Assembly: GCA_005885405.1 (NCBI GenBank)
Contig: VAYN01000019.1
Location: forward strand, 3,912-67,911
DNA: 64,000 nt
DNA from: Actinomycetota bacterium
GTDB lineage: Bacteria > Actinomycetota > Thermoleophilia > Solirubrobacterales > 70-9
Direction: 5' to 3'
The number at the start of each line of letters is the position of its first letter. The stretch's first letter is position 1. Both the position numbers and the translations under genes were made by a program. Positions 1 to 9,186 of this stretch are shown here, in pieces. Under the pieces are notes generated by a model that had not been told where the DNA came from, did no database searches, and worked only from the letters and a program-made list of their open reading frames with translations.

Positions 1-1101
<1,101 letters not shown>

Positions 1102-1109
1102 GTGTTAGC

Positions 1110-1188
1110 GGGTGACCGGGAGGCCCTCTCCAGACGCAGCTCGCCTATGGCTCATGCTGAGTGTCTGGAGAGGGCCTCCCGGTCACCC
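1110..1188. terminator. Long inverted repeat between convergent genes, likely bidirectional terminator
   Basis: Two perfect 26-base arms (1110-1135 and 1163-1188) enclose a 27-base loop. It lies between the stop of amt and the convergent ABC permease gene. There is no T-run after either arm, so it is not a classical intrinsic terminator, but the position fits a transcription barrier for both strands. Confidence 0.6.
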
Positions 1189-1229
1189 TTTCGACAGGAT
1201 TTGCGACCTGGCTGGGTGCGTACAGGTCT

Positions 1230-1993
1230 CTACGCGCGGAGTCGGTAGCCGCGGCTGAAGAGGCGGAGGTTGACGAGGAAGAGCGCGGCGGTCGCTGCCG
1301 TCAGCGCCAGCAGCGAGAGGGCGATGCTGACTTCGGTGTAGCCGACGAAGCCGTAGCGGACGAGGTTGATCATGTAGTAGATCGGGTTGAAGTGGGTCAG
1401 CGTCTCGTAGGGCTCGGGGAGCAGCGCCGCCGAGTAGAAGACGCCGCCGAGGAAGATCAGCGGCGTGAGGACGAAGGTCTGGGCGAAGGCGACGTCGTCG
1501 AACTGTTCGGCGCGGACCCCGATCAGGACCCCGAGCTGGCTGAAGAAGAAGCCGACGAGGAAGAGCGAGGGGATCAGCACGAGGACGTGGTCGACCGGGA
1601 GGTCGACGAGGAGGACCGAGACGATGAAGGTGAGGACGGCGACGATCAGGCCGCGCATGAAGCCGCCGAGTGAGAAGGCGAGCAGCAGCTCGGCTGGCGA
1701 GGCGGGCGAGGAGAGCTGGTCCTGGATCGCGCCCTGGAACTTCTGCTGGAGGATCGACGACGAGTTGTTGGAGAAGGCGTTGGTCGACCAGGCCATCATG
1801 ATCAGCCCGGGGATGACGAAGACCACGTAGTCGATCCCGTGCAGCTTGTCGATGCGGGAGCCGAGCGCGGCGCCGAAGACGGAGATGTAGAGGAAGGTTT
1901 CCAGCAGCGGCGCGCCGATCGTCTGCTTCTTGATCTTCATGAAGCGGTTGACCTCGCGGCGCCAGAGGGTGGCGAAACGGATCTGGGCGGCGC

Positions 1994-1997
<4 letters not shown>
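1230..1997 (-). CDS. ABC-2 type transporter permease
   Basis: Membrane subunit of an ABC-2 exporter, 255 residues. About six hydrophobic helices follow a basic, cytoplasmic N-terminus (TLWRREVNRFMKIKKQT). The pattern of an early helix, a short extracytoplasmic segment and the conserved LxPLxFLGGVFY-like stretch near residue 195 is typical of drug/polysaccharide ABC-2 permeases. Its ATG overlaps the stop of the upstream ATPase gene by 4 bases (ATGA at 1994-1997), so the two are translationally coupled and form one exporter. The substrate cannot be read from the sequence. Confidence 0.9.
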
Positions 1998-2767
<770 letters not shown>

Positions 2768-2805
2768 GCCGCGCACGACTCTAGCCAGCGACGGGCGCGG
2801 ACTCC

Positions 2806-3351
2806 TCAGCGGCGCCAGAACCGCCAGCTGAAGCGGCGCCCGTCGACGAACCAGACGACCTTGTGCCAGCCGGCGGCCGAAGAGGTGACCTTGTTGACGT
2901 AAAGCACTTCCGCTCCGGCTTCTTGATTTTCGGCGCAGAAGCGCCTCCTCGACGGGAAGGTGATGCAGACCGTGTAGGTCACCGGCTGGGTGCTGCGGAT
3001 AAAGGCGCCGACCTTGCTGCGGTGGGCGCATTCATGGGCAGGGCGCGCGGAGCGGCTCAAGCCGCAAGCGACGTAGGTGCGGATCTGCGGCTCTGGCGGT
3101 GGTGGAGGTGGAGGCGGTGGCGGTGGCGGTGCTTCATACGAACACGGGCAGGGCAGGTCCTCGCAGGCGACGCCATCGCCGTCGCCGTCGAGCCGGTAGG
3201 GGTCGCCCGGCAGGAGGTATTCCTGGGCTTCGGCCTGATTGGCGAAGTCGGCGCAGTCGTAGTCGAGCGCCTTCGCTTCGGGCGGCGAGGGAAACGCCGC
3301 GACCGCGAGCGCGGCGGCGGCGGCGACCAATAGGAGGACGAACCGTTTGAT
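2806..3351 (-). CDS. Secreted excalibur calcium-binding domain protein, probable ATC start
   Basis: Exported protein of about 181 residues. An N-terminal signal peptide (IKRFVLLLVAAAAALAV) is followed by an excalibur domain (DCADFANQAEAQ, then the DGDGDGVACE calcium-loop motif), a run of 12 prolines, and a Cys-containing C-terminal domain I do not recognise. The first usual start codon in frame is TTG at 3330, but that would cut off the positively charged n-region (KRF) of the signal peptide. The upstream ATC at 3351-3349 restores it and lies exactly six bases after a TAAGAT hexamer (complement of 3358-3363), the spacing seen at other leaderless genes here. The start is therefore inferred; the domain call is strong. 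Confidence 0.8.
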   Translation of the reverse strand: MKRFVLLLVAAAAALAVAAFPSPPEAKALDYDCADFANQAEAQEYLLPGDPYRLDGDGDGVACEDLPCPCSYEAPPPPPPPPPPPPEPQIRTYVACGLSRSARPAHECAHRSKVGAFIRSTQPVTYTVCITFPSRRRFCAENQEAGAEVLYVNKVTSSAAGWHKVVWFVDGRRFSWRFWRR

Positions 3352-3370
3352 CGGGAGATCTTAAGCGGAC

Positions 3371-3424
3371 CTTCGGCGTTCGTCCTTTTACCCCCATATG
3401 ACCCGGAAAGGACGAACGCCGAGG
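3371..3424. repeat. Inverted repeat in divergent promoter region
   Basis: Arms 3371-3388 and 3407-3424 are complementary over 18 bases with one G-T pair, enclosing an 18-base loop. The repeat sits between the divergent excalibur gene and the exonuclease gene, just upstream of the TATAAG element (3436-3441). It therefore cannot be a terminator for either gene. It could be an operator or a dispersed palindrome. Confidence 0.7.
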
Positions 3425-3447
3425 GCGAGGTGTCATATAAGTGCGGC

Positions 3448-4259
3448 ATGACTGTGACCGCGCCGTTACTTGCCGTCGATGCGCCCTCAATGCTCTTCCG
3501 CGCCTTCTATGCGCTGCCGAGCAAGATCACGGGGCCGGACGGGCGGCCGGTGAACGCTCTGCTGGGGACGGCGAATTTGATCCTGCGCGAGGTCGAACTG
3601 CACAAGCCGCGCGCGGTCGTCCTCTGCTTCGGCCCCGATGCTGCCGCCTACCGGACCGAGCTCTACCCCGCTTACCACGCCGAGCGCGCGGCTGGACGGT
3701 CGCGACCGGCGAGGACCTCGAGGCCGACGACCTGCTCGGGACCTACGCGAAACTCGAGGCCGCGGTGGGCGGGCGGGCGCTGCTGCTGACCGGGGACCGC
3801 GACATGTACCAGTGCGCGAGCGAGGACGTAACCGTCCTCTACGTCCGCACCGGCGGCAAAAGCGGCGGCGCCGAAGAGGTCGGGCCGGCGGAGGTGCGCG
3901 AGCGCTACGGGATCGACCCGGAGCTGGTGCCCGACTTCATCGCCCTGCGCGGCGATCCCTCCGACGGGCTGCCGGGCGCCAAGGGCGTGGGGCCGAAAAC
4001 TGCGGCGGAGCTGCTGCGCGAGCACGGCTCCCTGGAGGCGATCCTCGACAACGCGATCCGCGAGCGGCGCCCGGCGCTGCGTGGGGCGCTGATCGAGGGC
4101 AAGGAGGATCTGTTGATCTTCAAAGACATCGCGACGCTGCGCGACGCCAAGGTGAAGCGGCCGAAGGATCGCGCTACCGACTGGCACGGAGCCGCCGAAG
4201 CCGCACGCGCGCGCGGGATGAAAAAACTCGCCGAGCGGCTGGAAGCGAACGCGGACTAG
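3448..4259 (+). pseudogene. 5'-3' exonuclease (polymerase-I-type 5' nuclease), frame-broken
   Basis: Flap/5'-3' exonuclease related to the N-terminal domain of DNA polymerase I. From the ATG at 3448 the frame gives the metal-site start (LLAVDAPSMLFRAFYALP) and FRTELYP-like RTELYPAYHAER to about 3690. Homology then continues in the frame one base back: GWTVATGEDLEADDLLGT, TGDRDMYQC, and the helix-hairpin-helix region RGDPSDGLPGAKGVGPKTA, ending at the TAG at 4257-4259. About 20 or more residues usually found between these halves (the helical arch) are missing as well as the frame, so a net deletion of 3n+1 bases is likely. A leaderless-type TATAAG lies at 3436-3441, six bases before the ATG. 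This is either a real inactivation or an assembly error. Confidence 0.8.
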
Positions 4260-4262
4260 GCG

Positions 4263-4299
4263 TGTCGAGTTTGTTCGGCCCTCCCGAACAAAGTCGACA
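4263..4299. terminator. Inverted repeat between convergent genes
   Basis: Arms 4263-4278 and 4284-4299 pair over 16 bases with one mismatch around a 5-base loop. It lies between the exonuclease stop and the convergent membrane-protein stop, so it may stop transcription from both sides. Its arms recur in the palindrome at 4553-4589 on the other side of the small gene. Confidence 0.6.
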
Positions 4300-4300
4300 T

Positions 4301-4534
4301 TCAGGTAGAGCGGGGGGCGGTGGCGAGCCCCCAGGCCGAGACGATCGCCCAGACGCCCTCGAGCAGGACGAAGCCCCACTGGGCGGCCGCCACCGCGAGC
4401 ACGGCGAGGATCGCCGAGCCGCCGAGGTTGAGCGCGAGGTAGAGGCGCGAGTCCGGCCGCATGCGCTCGAACTGGACCGCGGCGAAGGCGGCGAGGATCA
4501 GCAGCGCGCCGACGATCTGGATTGCTTGGTCCAC
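4301..4534 (-). CDS. CBU_0592-like small membrane protein
   Basis: A 77-residue protein with three likely membrane helices. The pattern QIVGALLILAAFAAVQ, then RPDSRLYLALNLGGS, then QWGFVLLEGVWAIVSAWGL is that of the CBU_0592-like membrane family, whose function is unknown. The start is GTG at 4534, preceded by a TAGTCT hexamer (complement of 4541-4546) with a six-base gap, so the mRNA is probably leaderless. The gene is flanked on both sides by related inverted repeats. Confidence 0.8.
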   Translation of the reverse strand: MDQAIQIVGALLILAAFAAVQFERMRPDSRLYLALNLGGSAILAVLAVAAAQWGFVLLEGVWAIVSAWGLATAPRST

Positions 4535-4552
4535 GAGCCGAGACTATTGACG

Positions 4553-4589
4553 TGTCGACTTTGTCTCCCCATGGAGGACAAACTCGACA
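4553..4589. repeat. Inverted repeat in divergent promoter region, related to 4263-4299
   Basis: Arms 4553-4565 and 4577-4589 pair with one mismatch. The left arm is an exact inverted copy of the right half of the 4263-4299 palindrome (12 bases), and the right arm is an exact inverted copy of its left half. It lies between the -10 elements of two divergent leaderless genes (4541-4546 and 4598-4603). Confidence 0.75.
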
Positions 4590-4609
4590 GGGCCGGGTAC
4601 CTTCGCCGG

Positions 4610-5392
4610 GTGGACCCGGCCTCCCTCCCCCTCTTCGAGCAGCGCCAGCTGCGCAAGCGTTGGCGCTACGTCGGCCTCTTCGCCGAGGAGGTGATGCTGT
4701 GCGCGGCTCGGGCCGAGGTCGGACCGCTGACGCAGTCCTTCTGGGTCCTGCTCGACCGGCAATCCGGGCAGCAGTGGAACCACACTGCGCTCGCTCCCGG
4801 CAGCAAGGAGGTGACGATGGACGGGCCGCGGCTGGAGATCGACGGGCCGGGGCTCCGCGCCTCGCTGCGGCTCGGCGAGGTGACCCCGATCGAGGTCACC
4901 TGTCCCAGCGGCCGCGCCAGTGCCTGGACCCGCAAGCAGGTCGGGATGCCGGTCGGGGGGACGATCGAGGTGCCGGGGCAGCGCTGGGAGGTCACGGGTC
5001 ATGGCGTCGACGACGAGTCCGCAGGGCACCACCAGCGCCAGACGAGCTGGAACTGGTCGGCTGGCGTCGGCACCGCCGCCGACGGCCGCACCGTCGCCTG
5101 GAACCTCGTCACCGGGATCAACGACCCGGCGCAGGGCAGCGAGCGGGCGATATGGATCGAGGGCGAGCCGGCCGAGCCGCCGCCCGTCCGCTTCGACCGC
5201 CCCAACGAGATTGACCTCGAAGCCGCCGGGTCCCTCCGCTTCGCCACCGAGTCCGAACACACCCACGACGACAACTACCTCGTGATCCGCTCCCGCTACC
5301 GCCACCGCTTCGGCAGCTTCACCGGGTCGCTGGGTGGCGTTGAGCTGGCGGAGGGACTTGGGGTGATGGAGGAGCACGATGCCCGCTGGTAG
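4610..5392 (+). CDS. DUF2804 family protein
   Basis: A 260-residue protein with the hallmarks of DUF2804: RWRYVGLFAEEVMLCAARAEVG, then QSFWVLLDR, with later conserved patches GHHQRQTSWNWSAGVG and AWNLVTGIND. No enzymatic role is established; the fold resembles lipocalin-like/AttH proteins of diffused homology. I place the start at GTG 4610, because TACCTT (4598-4603) sits six bases upstream as in other leaderless genes here. An ATG at 4571 is in frame but lies inside a palindrome loop. The stop overlaps the next gene by 14 bases, suggesting coupling. Confidence 0.85.
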   Translation: MDPASLPLFEQRQLRKRWRYVGLFAEEVMLCAARAEVGPLTQSFWVLLDRQSGQQWNHTALAPGSKEVTMDGPRLEIDGPGLRASLRLGEVTPIEVTCPSGRASAWTRKQVGMPVGGTIEVPGQRWEVTGHGVDDESAGHHQRQTSWNWSAGVGTAADGRTVAWNLVTGINDPAQGSERAIWIEGEPAEPPPVRFDRPNEIDLEAAGSLRFATESEHTHDDNYLVIRSRYRHRFGSFTGSLGGVELAEGLGVMEEHDARW

Positions 5393-6065
5393 GCGTCCCC
5401 GCAAGCTCACCCGCGCCCAGATCTTCCTGATGCGGCGGACGCCGCGCAAGCGCGAGCGCTTCATCTGCGACTACGTCTTCCCCTCCCACATCCGCGGCAG
5501 AGTCCGCAAGCAAAGGCCGCAGATCGCCGAGCGCGACTGGCCCCTCGTCGAACAGGGGCTGCGCGAGTGGTTCGTCTGCTGCGCCTGGCGCGGAGGCGCT
5601 GTACTCGGTATGCCCTCGCGAGCGGTTGACGAAGCCTGGCACGAGTTCATCCTCGACTCGATCGCCTACATCGACTTCTGCGAGAAAGCCTTCGGTGCGT
5701 ACCTCCACCACACGCCCGATGAGGCGATGTCGACGCCGATGGGCAACGCGCTCGCCCAGACGGTGCACGCCTGGGATCGCTCCGAGGTGGGGCAGGACGA
5801 GGAATCGGTGCTCTGGGACCTCGACGAGCGGCTGGGGATCGACGAGCCGCTCGGGCTCGACGGGATGCAGCTCGCCGGTGTCCGCTCCGCCGCCTCCGCC
5901 TACCCGATGATGGCCGCCCCCTGCTTCGTCGGCGCCGGCGGTGTCTTCGGCACCGGTGGAGAAGGCGGGGGCGAAGGCGGCGGTGGGGGCTGCGGCGGCG
6001 GGGCCGGTTGCTCGGGCGGCTGTGGGGGCGGGGGCGGCGGCTGTGGCGGAGGCGGTGGGTCCTAA
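5379..6065 (+). CDS. Glycine-rich domain-containing protein (GRDP-like)
   Basis: A 228-residue protein. The N-terminal two thirds hold a conserved helical region with WPLVEQGLREWF, then AVDEAWHEFILDSIAYIDFC and LHHTP, as in bacterial glycine-rich domain-containing proteins. The last 45 residues are almost entirely Gly and Cys (GGGCGGGAGCSGGC and similar), a low-complexity tail that could bind metal or be surface-exposed after secretion by an unknown route. There is no signal peptide. It overlaps the DUF2804 gene by 14 bases and converges on the FMN reductase gene with a 4-base overlap. Function unknown. Confidence 0.7.
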   Translation: MPAGRRPRKLTRAQIFLMRRTPRKRERFICDYVFPSHIRGRVRKQRPQIAERDWPLVEQGLREWFVCCAWRGGAVLGMPSRAVDEAWHEFILDSIAYIDFCEKAFGAYLHHTPDEAMSTPMGNALAQTVHAWDRSEVGQDEESVLWDLDERLGIDEPLGLDGMQLAGVRSAASAYPMMAAPCFVGAGGVFGTGGEGGGEGGGGGCGGGAGCSGGCGGGGGGCGGGGGS

Positions 6066-6769
6066 GCCCGGTGCTCGGGGTTCGGGAGGTCGAACCTGCA
6101 GCCTGCTTCCCACTCTTTCGGCTGGTTGCCGTGGGCGGGGATGCCGCCGGCGTCCTTGAGGATCCGGGCCAGGTGCATCAGGTTCCAGGCGGCAAAGACG
6201 GTGTTGCGGTTGGTGAAGTCGTTGTCGGGGCCGCCTGAGCCTTCGTCGAGGTAGGAGGGGCCGGGGCCGGCCTCGCCGATCCAGCCCGAGTCGGCCTGGG
6301 GCGGGATCGTGTAGCCGAGGTGCTGCAGCGAGTAGAGGACGTTCATCGCGCAGTGCTTGATCCCGTCCTCGTTGCCGGTGACGATGCAGCCGCCGACGCG
6401 GCCGTAGTAGGCCCACTGTCCCCGGTCGTTGAGCAGGTGGGAGTTGCCGTAGAGGCGCTCGATCACGTGGGTCGCCACCGAGGACTTCTCCCCCAGCCAG
6501 ATCGGCATCCCGAGGACGAGGATGTCGGCGGCCAGCACCCGCTCGTAGATCTGCGGCCACTCGTCCGTGGCCCAGCCGTGTTCGGTCATGTCGGGCCAGA
6601 CGCCGATCGCCAGCTCGTGGTCGATCGCCCGGATGCAGTCGACCTCGACCCCCTGCGCGCGCATCACCTCGATTGACTTATCCATCAGCCCCTGCGTGTT
6701 CGAGGTCTCGGGGCTGCGCTTCAGCGTGCAGTTGATGTACAGCGCTTTGAGGTCGGAGTAGTCGGCCAT
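6062..6769 (-). CDS. NADPH-dependent FMN reductase / flavodoxin-like protein
   Basis: A 235-residue flavodoxin-fold protein. N-terminal KALYINCTLKRSPETSNTQ matches the FMN phosphate loop, ADILVLGMPIWLGEKSS is the second flavin loop, and RVGGCIVTGNEDG the third. The protein probably reduces FMN or quinones using NAD(P)H. The ATG at 6769 has a purine-rich ribosome site (AAAGGGAGAC) immediately upstream. It lies 60 bases downstream of the carboxylase gene on the same strand and may share its transcript. Confidence 0.88.
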   Translation of the reverse strand: MADYSDLKALYINCTLKRSPETSNTQGLMDKSIEVMRAQGVEVDCIRAIDHELAIGVWPDMTEHGWATDEWPQIYERVLAADILVLGMPIWLGEKSSVATHVIERLYGNSHLLNDRGQWAYYGRVGGCIVTGNEDGIKHCAMNVLYSLQHLGYTIPPQADSGWIGEAGPGPSYLDEGSGGPDNDFTNRNTVFAAWNLMHLARILKDAGGIPAHGNQPKEWEAGCRFDLPNPEHRA

Positions 6770-6829
6770 GTCTCCCTTTCGTCGGTCGGCCGGGCGAGCC
6801 TCCCACATCGACCCTTACGGATGTGTGAA

Positions 6830-8392
6830 CTACCAGCTGTCGACGAATCGGTGGCTGCCGGAGGGACGGGAGTCGCCGGCGGCGTTGAGGGTGGAAGCGA
6901 TCAGGCCGCGAGTCTCTGCCGGATCGATGACGTCGTCAAGCTCGAACAGGGCCGCCGCATTCAGCGCCTTCGCGTTCTCTTCGGCCTGGGCGGTGAGGTC
7001 GCGGACGCGCTGCTCGCGCTCGGCCTCGTCCGGGATCGCCTCGAGCTCCTTGCGCAGGGCAAGGCGGACGGCACCCTCGAGGCCCATCGGCCCGAGGTGG
7101 GCGCTCGGCCAGGCGACCGTCAGCAGCGGCTCGTGGAGGCTGCCGCCTACCATCGCCTGGGCGCCGAGGCCGTAGCCGCGCCGCAGGACCACCGCGACGA
7201 GCGGCACCCGCAGGGCGGCGCCGGCGACGAGCAGGCGTGAGGCGTGGCGGACGAGCCCGGTCGCCTCGGCCTCGGGCCCGACCATGTAGCCGGGGGTGTC
7301 GACGAGGGAGACGACGGGGAGGCCGAAGGCGTCGCAGAGCTGCAGCAGCCGGGCCGCCTTGTCGCTTGCATCGCTGGTCACCGCCCCGGCCATGTGGCGG
7401 GTGTCGTTGGCGATGATCCCCAGCGCGCGGCCGTCGATCCGCGCCAGCGCCGTCACCATCTCCGGCGCGAAGCGCTCGCGCAGGTAGGTGACCGAGCCTT
7501 CGTCGGCGAGGGTCTCGATGATCGGCCGCGGGCTGTAGGCGCGGCGCTTGCGCTCGGGGATGAGCTCGCGCAGTCGCGCCTGGTCGGGCTCGGGGCCGGG
7601 CACGGTACGACCCTGGAAGTAGGCGAGCAGCTTCTTCGTCGCCGCCGTCGCCTCGGCCTCGTCGGCGACCGCGACGTCGACGACGCCGTTCGCGGCCTGT
7701 ACCTCCAGCGGCCCGACCTCGTCCGGATGGACGTCGCCGAGGCCACCACCAGCGATCATCGCCGGCCCGCCCATCCCCAGCGAGCTCCCCTCGGTGGCGA
7801 CGATCAGGTCGGCGCAGCCGGCGATCACGGCGTTGCCGGCGAAGCAGCGGCCGTGGACTATCGCGATCCGCGGCACCAGTCCGGAGAGCTTCGCCCAGAG
7901 CGCAAAGGCGCGGGTGTCAAGGGCGGAGACGACGGGATAGTCGGTGTCGCCGGGCCGCCCTCCCCCGCCCTCGGCGTAGAAGACGACGGGCAGCCGCATC
8001 CGCGCGATCAGCTCGAAGAGGCGGTCCTTCTTGCGGTGGCCGAGCGCGCCCTGGGTGCCGGCGAGGACGGTGTAGTCGTAGGAGAGGACCGCGCAGGCCG
8101 CCCGCTCGGGGTCGAAGAGGTCGCCGTTGACGCGGGCGGTGCCGCCGATCAGGCCGTCGGCGGGGGTGCGGGCGATCAGGTCATCGAGCTCGCGGCGGCC
8201 GCGCTGGGCGGCGATCGCGTAGCGGCCGTACTCGACGAAGGAGCCGGCGTCGACGAGGTCCTCGACGTTCTCGCGAGCGGTGCGCCCACCGGCGCCGTGC
8301 CGCTTCTCGGCCGCGTCGGGCCGCGCCGCGTCCTCGGTCAAGGCGCGGCGGGCAAGCAGGTCCGCCAGGTCGTCTCGCTCCCCCTCAGGCAC
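6830..8392 (-). CDS. Acyl-CoA carboxylase carboxyltransferase subunit (biotin-dependent)
   Basis: A 520-residue carboxyltransferase with two crotonase-like halves. N-terminal RRALTEDAARPDAAEKRHGAGG and ENVEDLVDAGSFVEYG match the start of PccB/AccD5-type subunits. The oxyanion regions are LPVVFYAEGGGG and GLPVVSLVDTPGYMVG, and the GxxAxxxxxF-type helix is at RCFAGNAVIAG. The family carboxylates acetyl-, propionyl- or other acyl-CoA with carboxybiotin. No biotin carboxylase gene is adjacent. Start GTG 8392 is six bases after TAAAGT (complement of 8399-8404), indicating a leaderless mRNA. Confidence 0.92.
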   Translation of the reverse strand: MPEGERDDLADLLARRALTEDAARPDAAEKRHGAGGRTARENVEDLVDAGSFVEYGRYAIAAQRGRRELDDLIARTPADGLIGGTARVNGDLFDPERAACAVLSYDYTVLAGTQGALGHRKKDRLFELIARMRLPVVFYAEGGGGRPGDTDYPVVSALDTRAFALWAKLSGLVPRIAIVHGRCFAGNAVIAGCADLIVATEGSSLGMGGPAMIAGGGLGDVHPDEVGPLEVQAANGVVDVAVADEAEATAATKKLLAYFQGRTVPGPEPDQARLRELIPERKRRAYSPRPIIETLADEGSVTYLRERFAPEMVTALARIDGRALGIIANDTRHMAGAVTSDASDKAARLLQLCDAFGLPVVSLVDTPGYMVGPEAEATGLVRHASRLLVAGAALRVPLVAVVLRRGYGLGAQAMVGGSLHEPLLTVAWPSAHLGPMGLEGAVRLALRKELEAIPDEAEREQRVRDLTAQAEENAKALNAAALFELDDVIDPAETRGLIASTLNAAGDSRPSGSHRFVDSW

Positions 8393-8409
8393 GGGGAGAC
8401 TTTATGGGC

Positions 8410-8655
8410 TCAGCCGCGGATCGCTTTGCCGACGAGGTGCTTCAGCCGGGTGCGGTCACGCTGGGTGAGGTTCCCGGGCATGCCCTTCGACTTCTTGATC
8501 AGGTTCCAGAACTCGGTCTGGTCGCGCGAGGTCAGGTTCTGCTCGATCCGGTCCTGCCCTTTCTTCAGGAGCCAGAGGCTGACCACCCAGACTTTCGCCC
8601 AGGGGACCCGCTTCCAGAGGTGGGGCGCTGCTTTGCGGGCGATCCAGAAGGGCAT
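8410..8655 (-). CDS. Small conserved basic protein
   Basis: An 81-residue basic protein (RKAAPHLWKRVPWAKVWVVSLW at the start, written here only in part) with one weakly hydrophobic stretch and the motif TSRDQTEFWNLIKKS and LTQRDRTRLKHLVGKAI. I do not recognise a named family. It begins 12 bases after the cupredoxin stop on the same strand and so is likely co-transcribed with it. Confidence 0.6.
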   Translation of the reverse strand: MPFWIARKAAPHLWKRVPWAKVWVVSLWLLKKGQDRIEQNLTSRDQTEFWNLIKKSKGMPGNLTQRDRTRLKHLVGKAIRG

Positions 8656-8667
8656 GAGGCAGGAGTT

Positions 8668-9120
8668 CTATTCGACGACTTCGACGGTGCCGTGCATCGT
8701 CGGGTGGATCTCGCAGAAGTAAGTGAAGGTGCCGGCTTCCTTGAAGGTTTCCGAGCCGATCTTGCCTTTCTCGATCGTCCCGGTGTCGAAGCTGCCGTCG
8801 TCGGCGGTCGCGGTGTGGGGCGCGGTGTCCTGGTTCTGCCAGATCACCTTGCCGCCGACCTGGACGACGACCGGATCGGGCTGGTAGGTGAATTCGACGA
8901 TGTCGACTTTTTCCGACTTCGAGGCCTCGCCGCTGGGAGCGTTTTCGCTTTCCGTTTCGGTCGCGTCTTCGGCCTCTTCGGTGGCTTCTTCGGCGCCGGT
9001 TTCGACGTCGGTCACCGCCGATTCGGCTTCAGAAGAGGAATCGGAGCCGCTGCCCCCGCAAGCGGCAAGGCCGAGGGAGAGGGCGACCAGGGCAGCGAGG
9101 AGCAGCGGCTTCAATTGCAT
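8668..9120 (-). CDS. Cupredoxin lipoprotein (plastocyanin/azurin-like)
   Basis: A 150-residue exported copper protein. The N-terminus is a lipoprotein signal with lipobox LAAC (Cys21). A Ser/Glu-rich linker follows, then a cupredoxin domain. The type-1 copper ligands are visible: His in APHTATADDG, then Cys, His and Met in YFCEIHPTMHGT. It likely shuttles electrons at the outer face of the membrane. It is followed closely by a small basic protein gene. Confidence 0.9.
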   Translation of the reverse strand: MQLKPLLLAALVALSLGLAACGGSGSDSSSEAESAVTDVETGAEEATEEAEDATETESENAPSGEASKSEKVDIVEFTYQPDPVVVQVGGKVIWQNQDTAPHTATADDGSFDTGTIEKGKIGSETFKEAGTFTYFCEIHPTMHGTVEVVE

Positions 9121-9186
9121 GTGCCGATTCCTTTACCCACTGACTCCATTGGGGAATCAGTCGGGTTCCGCGCGTAGGCTGCGCCG

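Noticed and set aside
4571-4610. ATG 4571 as start of the DUF2804 gene
   Set aside because: It sits in the loop of a palindrome; GTG 4610 has the leaderless -10 spacing and keeps the whole conserved domain.
5319-6560. Long open frame on the minus strand
   Set aside because: Shadow of the plus-strand glycine-rich gene and the FMN reductase; low-complexity Arg/Ala/Pro protein without domains.
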